Shown in pieces: positions 10,301 through 18,447 of a stretch of DNA of 64,000 nt. The notes under the pieces are model-generated. The model worked only from the letters and a program-made list of their open reading frames with translations, was not told the origin of the DNA and searched no databases. The stretch is from Peptococcaceae bacterium BICA1-8. Lineage in GTDB: Bacteria > Bacillota > Peptococcia > Peptococcales > BICA1-8. The position numbers and the translations under genes were made by a program. The stretch is taken from assembly GCA_000802045.1 (NCBI GenBank), contig JUEF01000078.1, forward strand, positions 1-64,000, written 5' to 3'. Position 1 is the stretch's first letter; every line of letters begins with the position of its first letter.

Positions 10301-11461
10301 TTATCCTATTACTTTTGCCAACACCTCAATAACTTGGTCAATTTCTTCCTCGCTTACGGTCAGAGGAGGTACAAATCTCAATACACTATTTCCTACAGCA
10401 TTAATTAAAACCCCATTTTCCAGGCATTTTTCCACAATAGGCTGGGCATCAACTGCCACATCACAGCCAATCATTAAGCCCATCCCTTTAACCTTAGTTA
10501 TTTGGTGATACTCTTTTTGTAATTGACTTAACTTTTCTTGAAAATATTGTCCTTTTTTAACTACTGCTTCTAAGAACTCGGGATTAAGTAAAACTGAAGT
10601 GGCCGCTAACCCTGCAGCAGTTGCCAGGGGATTACCTCCAAAGGTAGCTGCGTGGTCACCGGGAACAAAAGCTTCAGCAACCTCATCTTTGGCTAACATT
10701 GCTCCAATGGGGACACCACCGCCTAAAGCTTTAGCCAAAGTTATTATATCGGGGCTTAGACCGAAATTTTGATAACCGAAGGCTTTACCGGTTCTCCCTA
10801 AGCCAGTCTGTACTTCATCAATAATTAAGAGCACATTATTTTTTCTACAAAGAGCTTCTACACCTTGCAAATATTCCACCGAAGGGACATTTACGCCCCC
10901 TTCTCCTTGAATAGTTTCAAGCATTACTGCACAAGTCTTTTCAGTGATAGCATCAGCCAAGGCAGCTAAATCATTAAAGGGCACATATTTAAAACCTTCA
11001 GGTAGTGGAGTAAAAGCCTTTCTGTATTTTTCCTGTCCGGTAGCTGTCAATGCTCCCATAGTCCGACCATGGAAAGACTGCTCCATGGAAATTATTTCGT
11101 AACGACCATTACCCCATTTTCTAGCCAGCTTGATTGCTGCTTCATTTGCCTCTGTCCCGCTGTTGCAGAAAAAGGCCTTATCACAACAGGAATTATCTAC
11201 CAAAACTTTAGCTAACTTTATCTGGGGCTCTATCCAATAAAGATTTGAACAATGAATAAGCTTTTCAGACTGCTCCTTTAAAGCATCACTAACAACCTTG
11301 GGACAATGCCCCAAGGAATTAACAGCAATGCCAGCCACAAAGTCCAAATATTTGTTACCTTCCGAATCCCAGACATATGAGCCTTCACCTTTAACAAAAA
11401 CCTTGGGTAAACGCTTATAGGTATTCATCACATACTTTAATCCTAATTCCACCATATCCAT
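10301..11461 (-). CDS. argD: Acetylornithine aminotransferase
   Basis: PLP enzyme converting N-acetylglutamate semialdehyde to N-acetylornithine with glutamate as amino donor. It is 386 residues, a class III aminotransferase. The PLP lysine is Lys244 in TLAKALGGG, the cofactor aspartate is Asp215 in IIDEVQTG, and SGTEANE at 101-107 is the phosphate-binding region. The ATG start has a TTAAGGAGT site that overlaps the end of argB, only 7 bp away, so the two are translationally close. Confidence 0.96.
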   Translation of the reverse strand: MDMVELGLKYVMNTYKRLPKVFVKGEGSYVWDSEGNKYLDFVAGIAVNSLGHCPKVVSDALKEQSEKLIHCSNLYWIEPQIKLAKVLVDNSCCDKAFFCNSGTEANEAAIKLARKWGNGRYEIISMEQSFHGRTMGALTATGQEKYRKAFTPLPEGFKYVPFNDLAALADAITEKTCAVMLETIQGEGGVNVPSVEYLQGVEALCRKNNVLLIIDEVQTGLGRTGKAFGYQNFGLSPDIITLAKALGGGVPIGAMLAKDEVAEAFVPGDHAATFGGNPLATAAGLAATSVLLNPEFLEAVVKKGQYFQEKLSQLQKEYHQITKVKGMGLMIGCDVAVDAQPIVEKCLENGVLINAVGNSVLRFVPPLTVSEEEIDQVIEVLAKVIG

Positions 11462-11468
11462 AACTTTT

Positions 11469-12332
11469 TCACTCCTTAATTACCATAGTTCCGACACCTT
11501 TATCGGTAAAAACCTCTAAAAGAAGGGCATGGGGCAATCGTCCGTTAATTATATGAACTGTTTTGACCCCGCCCAATAAAGCCTCCATACAACATTCAAT
11601 TTTGGGAATCATCCCACCGTCAATTACTCCCGTTTCCATAAAGTGTCGAGCCTCTTTAAAGCTCAAAGCAGAAACAAGCTCGCCTTTATTATCCAATACT
11701 CCTTCAACATCCGTTAAAAGAACAAGCTTATCAGCCTCTAAAGCTCCTGCAATACTTCCTGCCACATAATCAGCATTGATGTTATAAACATCTCCTGCCT
11801 CATTAGTACCGATTGGTGCTATTACCGGAATATGCCCCTGTTCTATTGCGCTGTAAATCAATTGTGGATTAATATGATCCACTTCGCCCACAAACCCTAA
11901 ATCTATTTCTACCCCGTTTTTCTCAACAAGCTTTTTATTGACCTTAATCATGCCACCGTCAATTCCACTTAAACCTAAGGCTTTGCCACCATTCTTCTGC
12001 ACCAACCCAACTATCTCTTTATTAATTTTCCCTACTAAAACCATCTGGGCTATTTCCATAGTCTTTTCGTCAGTTACCCGCATGCCGTTAACAAAATTGT
12101 ATTCCTGCCCTGTCTTCTCTAACCAATAGTTTATTTCCGGTCCACCGCCGTGGACAATAACAGGATTAATACCAACATATTTCATTAGCACAATGTCCAT
12201 CATCACTTTATCTTTTAAATCCGGGTCACTCATAGCATGACCGCCATATTTAATTACAACTGTTTTACCGTAAAACTTTTTAATATAGGGCAGAGCCTCA
12301 ATCAATATCTCCGCCTTGGCTAAAGGTTCCAT
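11469..12332 (-). CDS. argB: Acetylglutamate kinase
   Basis: Phosphorylates N-acetylglutamate, normally the arginine-inhibited step of the cyclic pathway. It belongs to the amino acid kinase family, with VIKYGGHAM near residue 26 and VHGGGPEI near residue 60. I choose ATG 12332 (287 residues) because GGAGGAG sits 6 nt upstream; a TTG five codons earlier has only weak pairing. It ends just before argD. Confidence 0.95.
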   Translation of the reverse strand: MEPLAKAEILIEALPYIKKFYGKTVVIKYGGHAMSDPDLKDKVMMDIVLMKYVGINPVIVHGGGPEINYWLEKTGQEYNFVNGMRVTDEKTMEIAQMVLVGKINKEIVGLVQKNGGKALGLSGIDGGMIKVNKKLVEKNGVEIDLGFVGEVDHINPQLIYSAIEQGHIPVIAPIGTNEAGDVYNINADYVAGSIAGALEADKLVLLTDVEGVLDNKGELVSALSFKEARHFMETGVIDGGMIPKIECCMEALLGGVKTVHIINGRLPHALLLEVFTDKGVGTMVIKE

Positions 12333-12434
12333 TGGCTTCTCCTCCAAACCTTGAATAGTTATTTAGTGACTGGTGACTGGTATTTAATACGATTAAATAA
12401 TCTATTGACTATAGCTTAATGGTGATTACTTGAA

Positions 12435-12515
12435 TGTCATTGCGAGCTGAGCGAAGCAATCTCAGACCCAGATTAAAACCTTCGATTGCCACGGGCTAAA
12501 GCCCTCGCAATGACA
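12435..12515. repeat. MITE-like element (TGTCATTGCGAG family)
   Basis: TGTCATTGCGAG (12435-12446) is the exact inverse of CTCGCAATGACA (12504-12515). The interior contains GAAGCAATCTC and GATTGCCACGGG. This family is common in many bacterial phyla. It is flanked at both sides by GTGACTGG/CTAGTCACTAG runs (12365-12381, 12556-12580). Confidence 0.8.
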
Positions 12516-12593
12516 TTTGTTTTTTAACTGCTATAGATAATTGTCTATAGCCTTACACTAGTCACTAGTCACTAGTCACTTATTGTTTTCCGC

Positions 12594-13796
12594 TTATGTT
12601 CGGTAGTCGGCGTTGATCTTAACATAGTCGTAGGACAAATCACAACCCCATGCTTTCGCCTCAAACTCACCCAATTTCAATTCTGTTGTAATGACAACCT
12701 CTTTTTTAGCTAAAATTTCACTGGCCTTTACCTCATCAAAGCTTAAGCCTGCTCCATTTTCCGCCATCAATAAATCTCCTATATATACATCTACTTTATC
12801 GGGATCAACTTCTGCTCCTGAATAACCTAAAGCAGTCACTATCCGGCCCCAATTGGCATCCTCTCCAAATATTGCTGACTTAACAAGACTTGATGAGCAA
12901 ATGCTAAGGGCAGCTTTGCGGGCATCCGCAAGTGATAGGGCTCCACTTACCTTTACTTCTATTAGTTTTGTTGCCCCTTCACCATCCTGAGCAATCATCT
13001 TAGCTAAAATAACAGATATCTCGGTAATTGCCGCCTGAAACACTTCATAATACTGATTATCCATGGTAACCATGGGGTTATTTGCCATACCATTAGCCAT
13101 TAGAACAACCATATCATTGGTACTGGTATCCCCATCAACTGTTATCATATTAAAGGTAGCATTTACTGCTTCTTTTAGTATCTTTTTTAGGCACTGTACC
13201 TCAACTGCTGCATCGGTTGTTATAAAGCCTAGCATGGTCGCCATATTCGGATGAATCATGCCGGAACCCTTAGCCATTGCACCAATAGTAACTACTTTTC
13301 CCCCTATTTCTAGTTGAACCGTAATCTCTTTTTTAACTAGGTCAGTTGTCATGATTGCCTCAGCAGCACTAGGACCGCCTTCTCGAGAGAGAACTTTTCC
13401 GGCTTCCCTGATACCCGTCTCTAAGGTATCAAGAGGAAGGGGGGCCCCTATAAGCCCAGTAGAAGCAACAACTACATCATTACTGTTTATCTTTAACGCT
13501 TCTGCAGCCATTTTCGCCATTTTTATGGCTGAATCCATTCCCTGCTGACCCATACAAGCATTTGCTATTCCGCTATTAATAACCATTCCTTGAGCCATAC
13601 CATTTGAAAGATGCTCCTCGGTAACCTTTAATGGTGCTGCTTTAAACTTATTTATCGTATAAACAGCTGCTGTAGCTGCCGGGATCTCTGAATAAACCAG
13701 TGCTACATCCTTTTTCCCCTTTTTCCTTATTCCTGCAGCTATCCCCGCTGCCCAAAAACCCTGGGGTGCCGTAACCCCGCCTTCAATTATTTTCAT
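12594..13796 (-). CDS. argJ: Bifunctional ornithine acetyltransferase / N-acetylglutamate synthase
   Basis: Transfers acetyl from N-acetylornithine to glutamate, closing the acetyl cycle; many homologues also use acetyl-CoA. It is 400 residues. The self-cleavage site lies between Ala186 and Thr187 in HPNMATMLGF, where the threonine becomes the nucleophile of the beta chain. ATG start with AGGAGG 10 nt upstream. It sits between argC and argB, each separated by repeat-rich gaps, in what is probably one transcript. Confidence 0.96.
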   Translation of the reverse strand: MKIIEGGVTAPQGFWAAGIAAGIRKKGKKDVALVYSEIPAATAAVYTINKFKAAPLKVTEEHLSNGMAQGMVINSGIANACMGQQGMDSAIKMAKMAAEALKINSNDVVVASTGLIGAPLPLDTLETGIREAGKVLSREGGPSAAEAIMTTDLVKKEITVQLEIGGKVVTIGAMAKGSGMIHPNMATMLGFITTDAAVEVQCLKKILKEAVNATFNMITVDGDTSTNDMVVLMANGMANNPMVTMDNQYYEVFQAAITEISVILAKMIAQDGEGATKLIEVKVSGALSLADARKAALSICSSSLVKSAIFGEDANWGRIVTALGYSGAEVDPDKVDVYIGDLLMAENGAGLSFDEVKASEILAKKEVVITTELKLGEFEAKAWGCDLSYDYVKINADYRT

Positions 13797-13925
13797 TTTC
13801 TTATAACCTCCTGTTTTAGTTACTGGTGACTAGTAATTACGTGTGACCATGAATGTCTATCTCTCTTGACGTGCGATCGTGCTACCGTGTCGCCGAAAAG
13901 GCATTCGATGAATGACATTTTTCTG

Positions 13926-14052
13926 GGATGCATCTACTCATAGGCTATACTGAATGATGCATCCAAAGATTGCCAATTTATATTGATGCATCCTTTAAGC
14001 TAGACCTAGATGCAGATGCCTCATGTTATACTTACATGCATAGGATGCATCC
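13926..14052. repeat. Four GGATGCATC palindromes in the argC-argJ gap
   Basis: The 427 bp gap (13797-14223) has no gene. GGATGCATC occurs at 13926-13934, GATGCATCC at 13956-13964 and 13985-13993, and the full 10-bp palindrome GGATGCATCC at 14043-14052. AGATGCAGATGCC lies between them. Spacing is about 29-58 bp. The rest of the gap carries GTGACTAG units and GACGT/GTGACG motifs. Confidence 0.7.
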
Positions 14053-14223
14053 CATGATATTAACCTGTAAGCAAAATTCTTCTCTTTAATTCGATGGCAC
14101 AGCGGCACATCCTGGTAAATTGCCATTCATCGTGACACGTCAGGAAAGCTGCCCATTCATGTTGGCACGAACCTACTCCCACTCTTTCACTTATTCGCGC
14201 CCACTCGCCCACTATTAGACGTC

Positions 14224-15267
14224 TCACGGATATATCGCTGCATACTTCAGCCCTGTCGTTTCCTCCAAACCAAACATTAAGTTCATATTCTGAATAGCCT
14301 GACCGGATGCTCCTTTTACCAGATTGTCCAGTGCTGATATTATTATTATTCTTCCCGTTCTTTCATCAAATACCGGTGCAATATCACAATAATTTGAGCC
14401 CTGAACCCATTTGGTCTGAGGTAAGCTATCTAGACCCCTTATTCTTACAAAAGGACAATCTTTATAGTATTCGCCATATAATTTACCTAGTTCATCTTGG
14501 CTGAGCGACTTAACTCCCTCGGCATAGATAGTTGATAGCATCCCTCTGTTCATGGGTATCAGATGTGGAGTAAAGTTTATCTGGATTTTTGCGCTGCTTA
14601 GCAGGCTTAACTCCTGCTCAATTTCTGGTGTATGTCTGTGGTTACCAACTTTATACGCCAAAAGGTTATCGTTCATATCAGGGTAATGGGTTTGTTGACT
14701 CAATGTTTTCCCCGCTCCGGAAATCCCCGATTTACTATCAATAATTATATTTTTTAAGTTTATAAGGTTATTTTTTAGAAGTGGTGCCAAGCCTAAAATA
14801 ATACTGGTTGGATAGCAGCCCGGATTTGCAACAATTGTACTTTTCTTGATCGTTTCTTTGTAGATTTCCGGCAGGCCATAAACACTCTCTGCCAATAATT
14901 CCGGATATTCATGTTCTAGCTCATACCATTCCTTATAATCACTAACACTTTTCAACCTAAAATCCGCACCTAAATCAATTATCTTTACCCCTTTTTCATA
15001 TAATTTTTTTACCAAAGGTACCGATTTTCCATGGGGCAAAGCCAAAAATACAACATCCAAACCTTCAGCAAAGGTATCGGAATTTATATCATCTTCAACT
15101 AAAGATATTAAGCTGGTTAAATGGGGATGCACTTTAGTTACTTCATTCCCTGCATTGCTTCTGGAGGCAGCTTTTCTTATATCAACAAGAGGATGATTTA
15201 ACAATAATCTTAATAATTCCCCCCCTGTATAACCCGTTACACCAATAATCCCTGCCTGGATTTTCAT
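14224..15267 (-). CDS. argC: N-acetyl-gamma-glutamyl-phosphate reductase
   Basis: NADPH-dependent reduction of N-acetylglutamyl phosphate to the semialdehyde. It is 347 residues. The Rossmann motif GVTGYTGGEL is at residues 9-18 and the catalytic Cys151 is in NPGCYPTS. The ATG start has GGAGGT 9 nt upstream. It is the first gene of the main arginine transcript and has the ARG-box promoter at 15304-15333. Confidence 0.97.
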   Translation of the reverse strand: MKIQAGIIGVTGYTGGELLRLLLNHPLVDIRKAASRSNAGNEVTKVHPHLTSLISLVEDDINSDTFAEGLDVVFLALPHGKSVPLVKKLYEKGVKIIDLGADFRLKSVSDYKEWYELEHEYPELLAESVYGLPEIYKETIKKSTIVANPGCYPTSIILGLAPLLKNNLINLKNIIIDSKSGISGAGKTLSQQTHYPDMNDNLLAYKVGNHRHTPEIEQELSLLSSAKIQINFTPHLIPMNRGMLSTIYAEGVKSLSQDELGKLYGEYYKDCPFVRIRGLDSLPQTKWVQGSNYCDIAPVFDERTGRIIIISALDNLVKGASGQAIQNMNLMFGLEETTGLKYAAIYP

Positions 15268-15303
15268 TATTAATTACCTCCAAATTCCTTTTGCTTTTTA
15301 ATA

Positions 15304-15333
15304 ATTATACATAAAATTGCATATATATGCAAT
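15304..15333 (-). promoter_or_regulatory. argC promoter with ARG-box-like operators
   Basis: On the minus strand TTGCAT (15332-15327), 17 bp, TATAAT (15309-15304). The perfect palindrome ATTGCATATATATGCAAT (15316-15333) overlaps the -35, and TGTATAATTATT overlaps the -10. The central 14 bases of the first palindrome match the ArgR consensus at 12 positions. The alignment with the argF promoter is gap-free. Repression by an ArgR/AhrC homologue is inferred. Confidence 0.72.
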
Positions 15334-15396
15334 AGCCAAAATTACTATAAATTATTATGTCTACCACGTTGCCCATCCATTCCTTTTAAATGCTAA

Positions 15397-15425
15397 TAGC
15401 AAAAAAACTAGCTCTCGCTAGTTTT
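15397..15425 (-). terminator. Intrinsic terminator after HD-GYP/CheW operon
   Basis: AAAACTAGC (15404-15412) and GCTAGTTTT (15417-15425) form a 9 bp stem with a TCTC loop, followed on the minus strand by seven T. It closes the HD-GYP transcript before the argC promoter. Confidence 0.8.
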
Positions 15426-15537
15426 AAGTGTTTATAATTTTCTTTTGCTGTAGCACTGTAGCACTGACATACTGATTATCCCATGAGTTTACACACTGTC
15501 ATGCAGTAAGCCACCTAGCCGTCACACTGTCTCACTA

Positions 15538-16575
15538 TTAAAGTCCCAGTTTGTCTCTTTCTTTTTCTGTTACTATCTCATTTATAAATATCGTTCTTTC
15601 CTCGAGTAAATCCAACTCGGGGAAATCCATGAGCAATCCGCCAAATTTATCAGTAACAAGTTTTATAATAGGCCTGGTTGGATAATTACTATGCAAGCCT
15701 ACCACCACCCCTAAAGAATTAGTATTAATCCTGACCAAACTGCCCACAGGATAAGGAACTATATTACGGGTAAAAGCTACGACCATTTCGGGGTGGAACA
15801 TTTTCCCACTCTCAGCCACAATTTTTTCAATTGCTTGATAGGGATACATCCTATCCTGGTTATCCTCTGGTGCCACAAGACTATCATAGTAATTAGAAAT
15901 TGCCGTAATAGCCCCAAACAAGTGGATTTCTTCAGCCTTTAATCCTCTAGGATATCCTTTGCCATCATATCTCTCATGGTGCTGATATGCTACATGAGCA
16001 CAGGCAATATTTATCTCTTTATTTTGCCGAATTAAGTTAAATCCTAATGTTGTATGCTCCTCACCCTGAACTAGGCTTTTCCCTATATCGTGGAGAATAG
16101 CACCCATCGCCAGGTTTTTTAATTTTAGCTGGTCCAGCTTTAAGACCATTCCGGTAACTATTGCTAAAACTGCCACCGAAATACTATGGTTAAATAATTG
16201 CAAGCTATTAGATCTAATATCTAATAAACTAACAAGAAGATTTGAGGACGATGCTATATCATCTATTATCTTATTTACTACTTCACTAACATATCTAATA
16301 TCAACGTTTTTTGAAATTTTAGCCCTATCCATTGAATATTTTATCATCTTCACTGATTGAATTCGAACAGAATCATGAATTAAGTCTTCTGTATCCAATG
16401 GTCCAATAAGCTCGTCCTCTACAAAAACGAAAGGTATCCCCAATTCCTCCAGCCTTTTGATATAAACCGTCTTTAGGATAGTGCCTTTATGTAAAAGAAT
16501 ACGACCTGCATCATCATAAATAGGCCGGGCTAATTTCTGTCCTTCTTTTAAATTTTCAATATCTATACCACGCAT
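15538..16575 (-). CDS. HD-GYP domain protein (probable c-di-GMP phosphodiesterase)
   Basis: 345 residues. The N-terminal 60 or so residues resemble the small domain often fused to HD-GYP (ENLKEGQKLARPIYDDAG). The HD dyad is His162-Asp163 in LHDIGK. Further metal ligands fit His195 and His199-His200, and the GYP motif is at 207-209 in DGKGYPRGL. All catalytic signatures are intact, so hydrolysis of cyclic di-GMP is expected. The gene follows cheW by 30 bp with an AAAGGAAG site, pointing to a joint role in motility or sensory control. Confidence 0.9.
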   Translation of the reverse strand: MRGIDIENLKEGQKLARPIYDDAGRILLHKGTILKTVYIKRLEELGIPFVFVEDELIGPLDTEDLIHDSVRIQSVKMIKYSMDRAKISKNVDIRYVSEVVNKIIDDIASSSNLLVSLLDIRSNSLQLFNHSISVAVLAIVTGMVLKLDQLKLKNLAMGAILHDIGKSLVQGEEHTTLGFNLIRQNKEINIACAHVAYQHHERYDGKGYPRGLKAEEIHLFGAITAISNYYDSLVAPEDNQDRMYPYQAIEKIVAESGKMFHPEMVVAFTRNIVPYPVGSLVRINTNSLGVVVGLHSNYPTRPIIKLVTDKFGGLLMDFPELDLLEERTIFINEIVTEKERDKLGL

Positions 16576-16605
16576 AAGCCTCTTCCTTTACCCATTTTCT
16601 GCATT

Positions 16606-17022
16606 CTAAAATATTTTTTCTAAGTTCAATAAAATTATCAGTCTATTCTCAACCTTTGCTACACCCTGGATATAATCTTCATTAATCTGAGCGGAAATGT
16701 TGGAAGAATCATCTATCTGTTCATTGTTAATCCTTATTACTTCCGCTACCTCATCTACTACTATTCCCAATGTCATAGTTTTTACATTTACAACAATAAT
16801 TCTAGTATGCTCATCTCTTTCTTTGAGCTCTAAGTTAAACTTTACCTTCAAATCAATAATTGGTATCACTGAACCCCTTAGATTAATTACTCCATCCACA
16901 TATACAGGCGTATTAGGCATCTTAGTTATTGGTTGCATTTTTACTATTTCACTGACCTGCAAAATATCAATTCCATATTCAACACTATCAAGTTTAAATA
17001 TAACATTCTGCTGCTCCGCCAT
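16606..17022 (-). CDS. CheW-like chemotaxis coupling protein
   Basis: 138 residues made up almost wholly of one CheW domain. Typical features are the opening FKLDSVEYGIDILQVSEIV, then PVYVDGVINLRGSVIPIIDL, and IVVDEVAEVI. Such proteins link receptors to the CheA kinase or act as standalone adaptors. ATG start with an AAAGGGGGG site. No cheA or receptor gene is nearby; the partner in this operon is the HD-GYP protein, so it may link chemosensory input to c-di-GMP turnover. Confidence 0.9.
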   Translation of the reverse strand: MAEQQNVIFKLDSVEYGIDILQVSEIVKMQPITKMPNTPVYVDGVINLRGSVIPIIDLKVKFNLELKERDEHTRIIVVNVKTMTLGIVVDEVAEVIRINNEQIDDSSNISAQINEDYIQGVAKVENRLIILLNLEKIF

Positions 17023-17135
17023 ACTATTCCCCCCTTTCGGAAATTGGTAGCTAGCGGATAAATTCCCCTTTTATCAGTCAAAATCCTTCTTTATTCTTGA
17101 TTTTGTTTCCTTTTAAAAAATGGGTGAGCAGAAAT

Positions 17136-17207
17136 CGTAGGGGCGCGCATTGCGCGTCCGTTCTGATACCCAAGAATAACCACGGACGCCCAATGGGCGC
17201 CCCTACG
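17136..17207. repeat. GTAGGGGCGCGCATTGCGCG paired repeat
   Basis: CGTAGGGGCGCGCATTGCGC (17136-17155 onward) faces its near-inverse GGGCGCCCCTACG (ending 17207). The TAG stop of the neighbouring radical SAM gene is supplied by this repeat. Related copies lie at 19862-19888 and 20320-20347. The pair could fold into a strong hairpin and act as an RNA-level terminator or stabiliser. Confidence 0.7.
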
Positions 17208-18066
17208 GTACATTCCCCAGATACACTTTAGTAAGATGCTTCATTGCTGCCTCCCTAGCCTTTTCTAATGACTTTATAGGTGTAGGCGGCAAATTTAATT
17301 GATAATTAGGAAAATATCTGGTCAAATGCAGCGATATGCTGGGTGAAATTGATTTGAGCCATTTTGCCAGCTCTTCGATCTCCTCTAAAGCATCATTTTC
17401 TTTAGGGATTACTAAAGTTGTTACTTCAACATGACATTGACCTGCTAAAATCTCCACCGTCTTTAGAACAGGATTCAGCTTACCTTTGCACATTTTAGGA
17501 TAAAAGGCTTGGTTAAAAGCTTTGATATCTATATTAGCAGCATCAAGGAAAGGGATTAATTCCTTCAATGGCTCCTCATTTATATAGCCATTTGAAACCA
17601 ATACGTTTTTTAATTCCTTCTTTTTTATTTCCTTACAAGCCTCCAAAACAAACTCATACCACATTAAGGGTTCGGAATAGGTATAAGCAATTCCAATGTT
17701 GTCATTACCCTTGTGTTTTTCGGCTAAATCAGCTAGTTCCTTAGGAGTTATTTCCTGTTTTGCTGGATCTTCTCCATGGGCAATCTCCCAGTTTTGGCAA
17801 AAGGAACATTTGAGATTACACCCAAAGGTACCTACAGAAAGGATGGAGGACCCCGGGAAAAAGTCAAAAAGGGGTTTCTTCTCGATAGGATCTATAGCAA
17901 GAGCAGTACAAAGACCATAATTAATACTTTTTAAGATACCGTTATCATTTAACCTTACTCTACATATCCCCTTATTCCCCGGTGAAATCACACAACCATG
18001 AGGACAAAGAACGCATTGGACAACATCGTTATCCTTTTTGAGATAATACATTGCTTCCTTACTCAT
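17203..18066 (-). CDS. amrS: AmmeMemoRadiSam system radical SAM enzyme
   Basis: 287-residue radical SAM protein. The [4Fe-4S] motif is Cys83-x3-Cys87-x2-Cys90 (CNLKCSFC). An N-terminal Cys-rich block (Cys18, Cys21, Cys25, Cys35) is typical of the AmrS/PflA-like group. It is named for its genomic link with AMMECR1 and MEMO domain proteins; the reaction is not known from the sequence. ATG start with TAAGGAGGG. The fused MEMO-AMMECR1 gene lies directly upstream in the same direction, so the whole three-domain system is present in two genes. Confidence 0.9.
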   Translation of the reverse strand: MSKEAMYYLKKDNDVVQCVLCPHGCVISPGNKGICRVRLNDNGILKSINYGLCTALAIDPIEKKPLFDFFPGSSILSVGTFGCNLKCSFCQNWEIAHGEDPAKQEITPKELADLAEKHKGNDNIGIAYTYSEPLMWYEFVLEACKEIKKKELKNVLVSNGYINEEPLKELIPFLDAANIDIKAFNQAFYPKMCKGKLNPVLKTVEILAGQCHVEVTTLVIPKENDALEEIEELAKWLKSISPSISLHLTRYFPNYQLNLPPTPIKSLEKAREAAMKHLTKVYLGNVP

Positions 18067-18084
18067 TAGGGCCCTCCTTAGTGA

Positions 18085-18440
18085 TAATTGGCATGACGGC
18101 TACTGGGTTAAAATTTTAGGGCGGCATTACGGCTCCCAGGTAAAAATTTAGGGTCGGCGCGACGTCTATTATGCCATGTTAAAGGTCGGCATTACGTCTG
18201 CTGGGTGAAGCTTTTGGGTCGGCGTTATGTCTTACATGTACAACCTTGAGGTCGGCAAATTTTTTTTATTTGTAATCACGCCAACATGCAGAATATCCCC
18301 TAAACCTTAATGCCGTCTTGCATCTTAACCCATAAGACGTCACGCCGGCATACAGTATAACCCATGAGCCATCATGCCGACTTGCAGACTACCCTCAAAG
18401 CCGTCACGCCGTCATGCAGTATAGCTCTTTAGCCGTCACA
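18085..18440. repeat. Bipartite inverted repeat array between amrS and its partner
   Basis: The 381 bp gap has no gene. GTCGGCATTACGTCTGCTGG-type units run to about 18247. After a T-rich centre (18254-18266), opposite-sense units follow (CACGCCAACATGCAG, CATGCCGACTTGCAG, GCCGTCACGCC). It is closely similar in order and centre to the 8515-8950 array 10 kb away. Confidence 0.75.
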
Positions 18441-18447
18441 CCCACTT

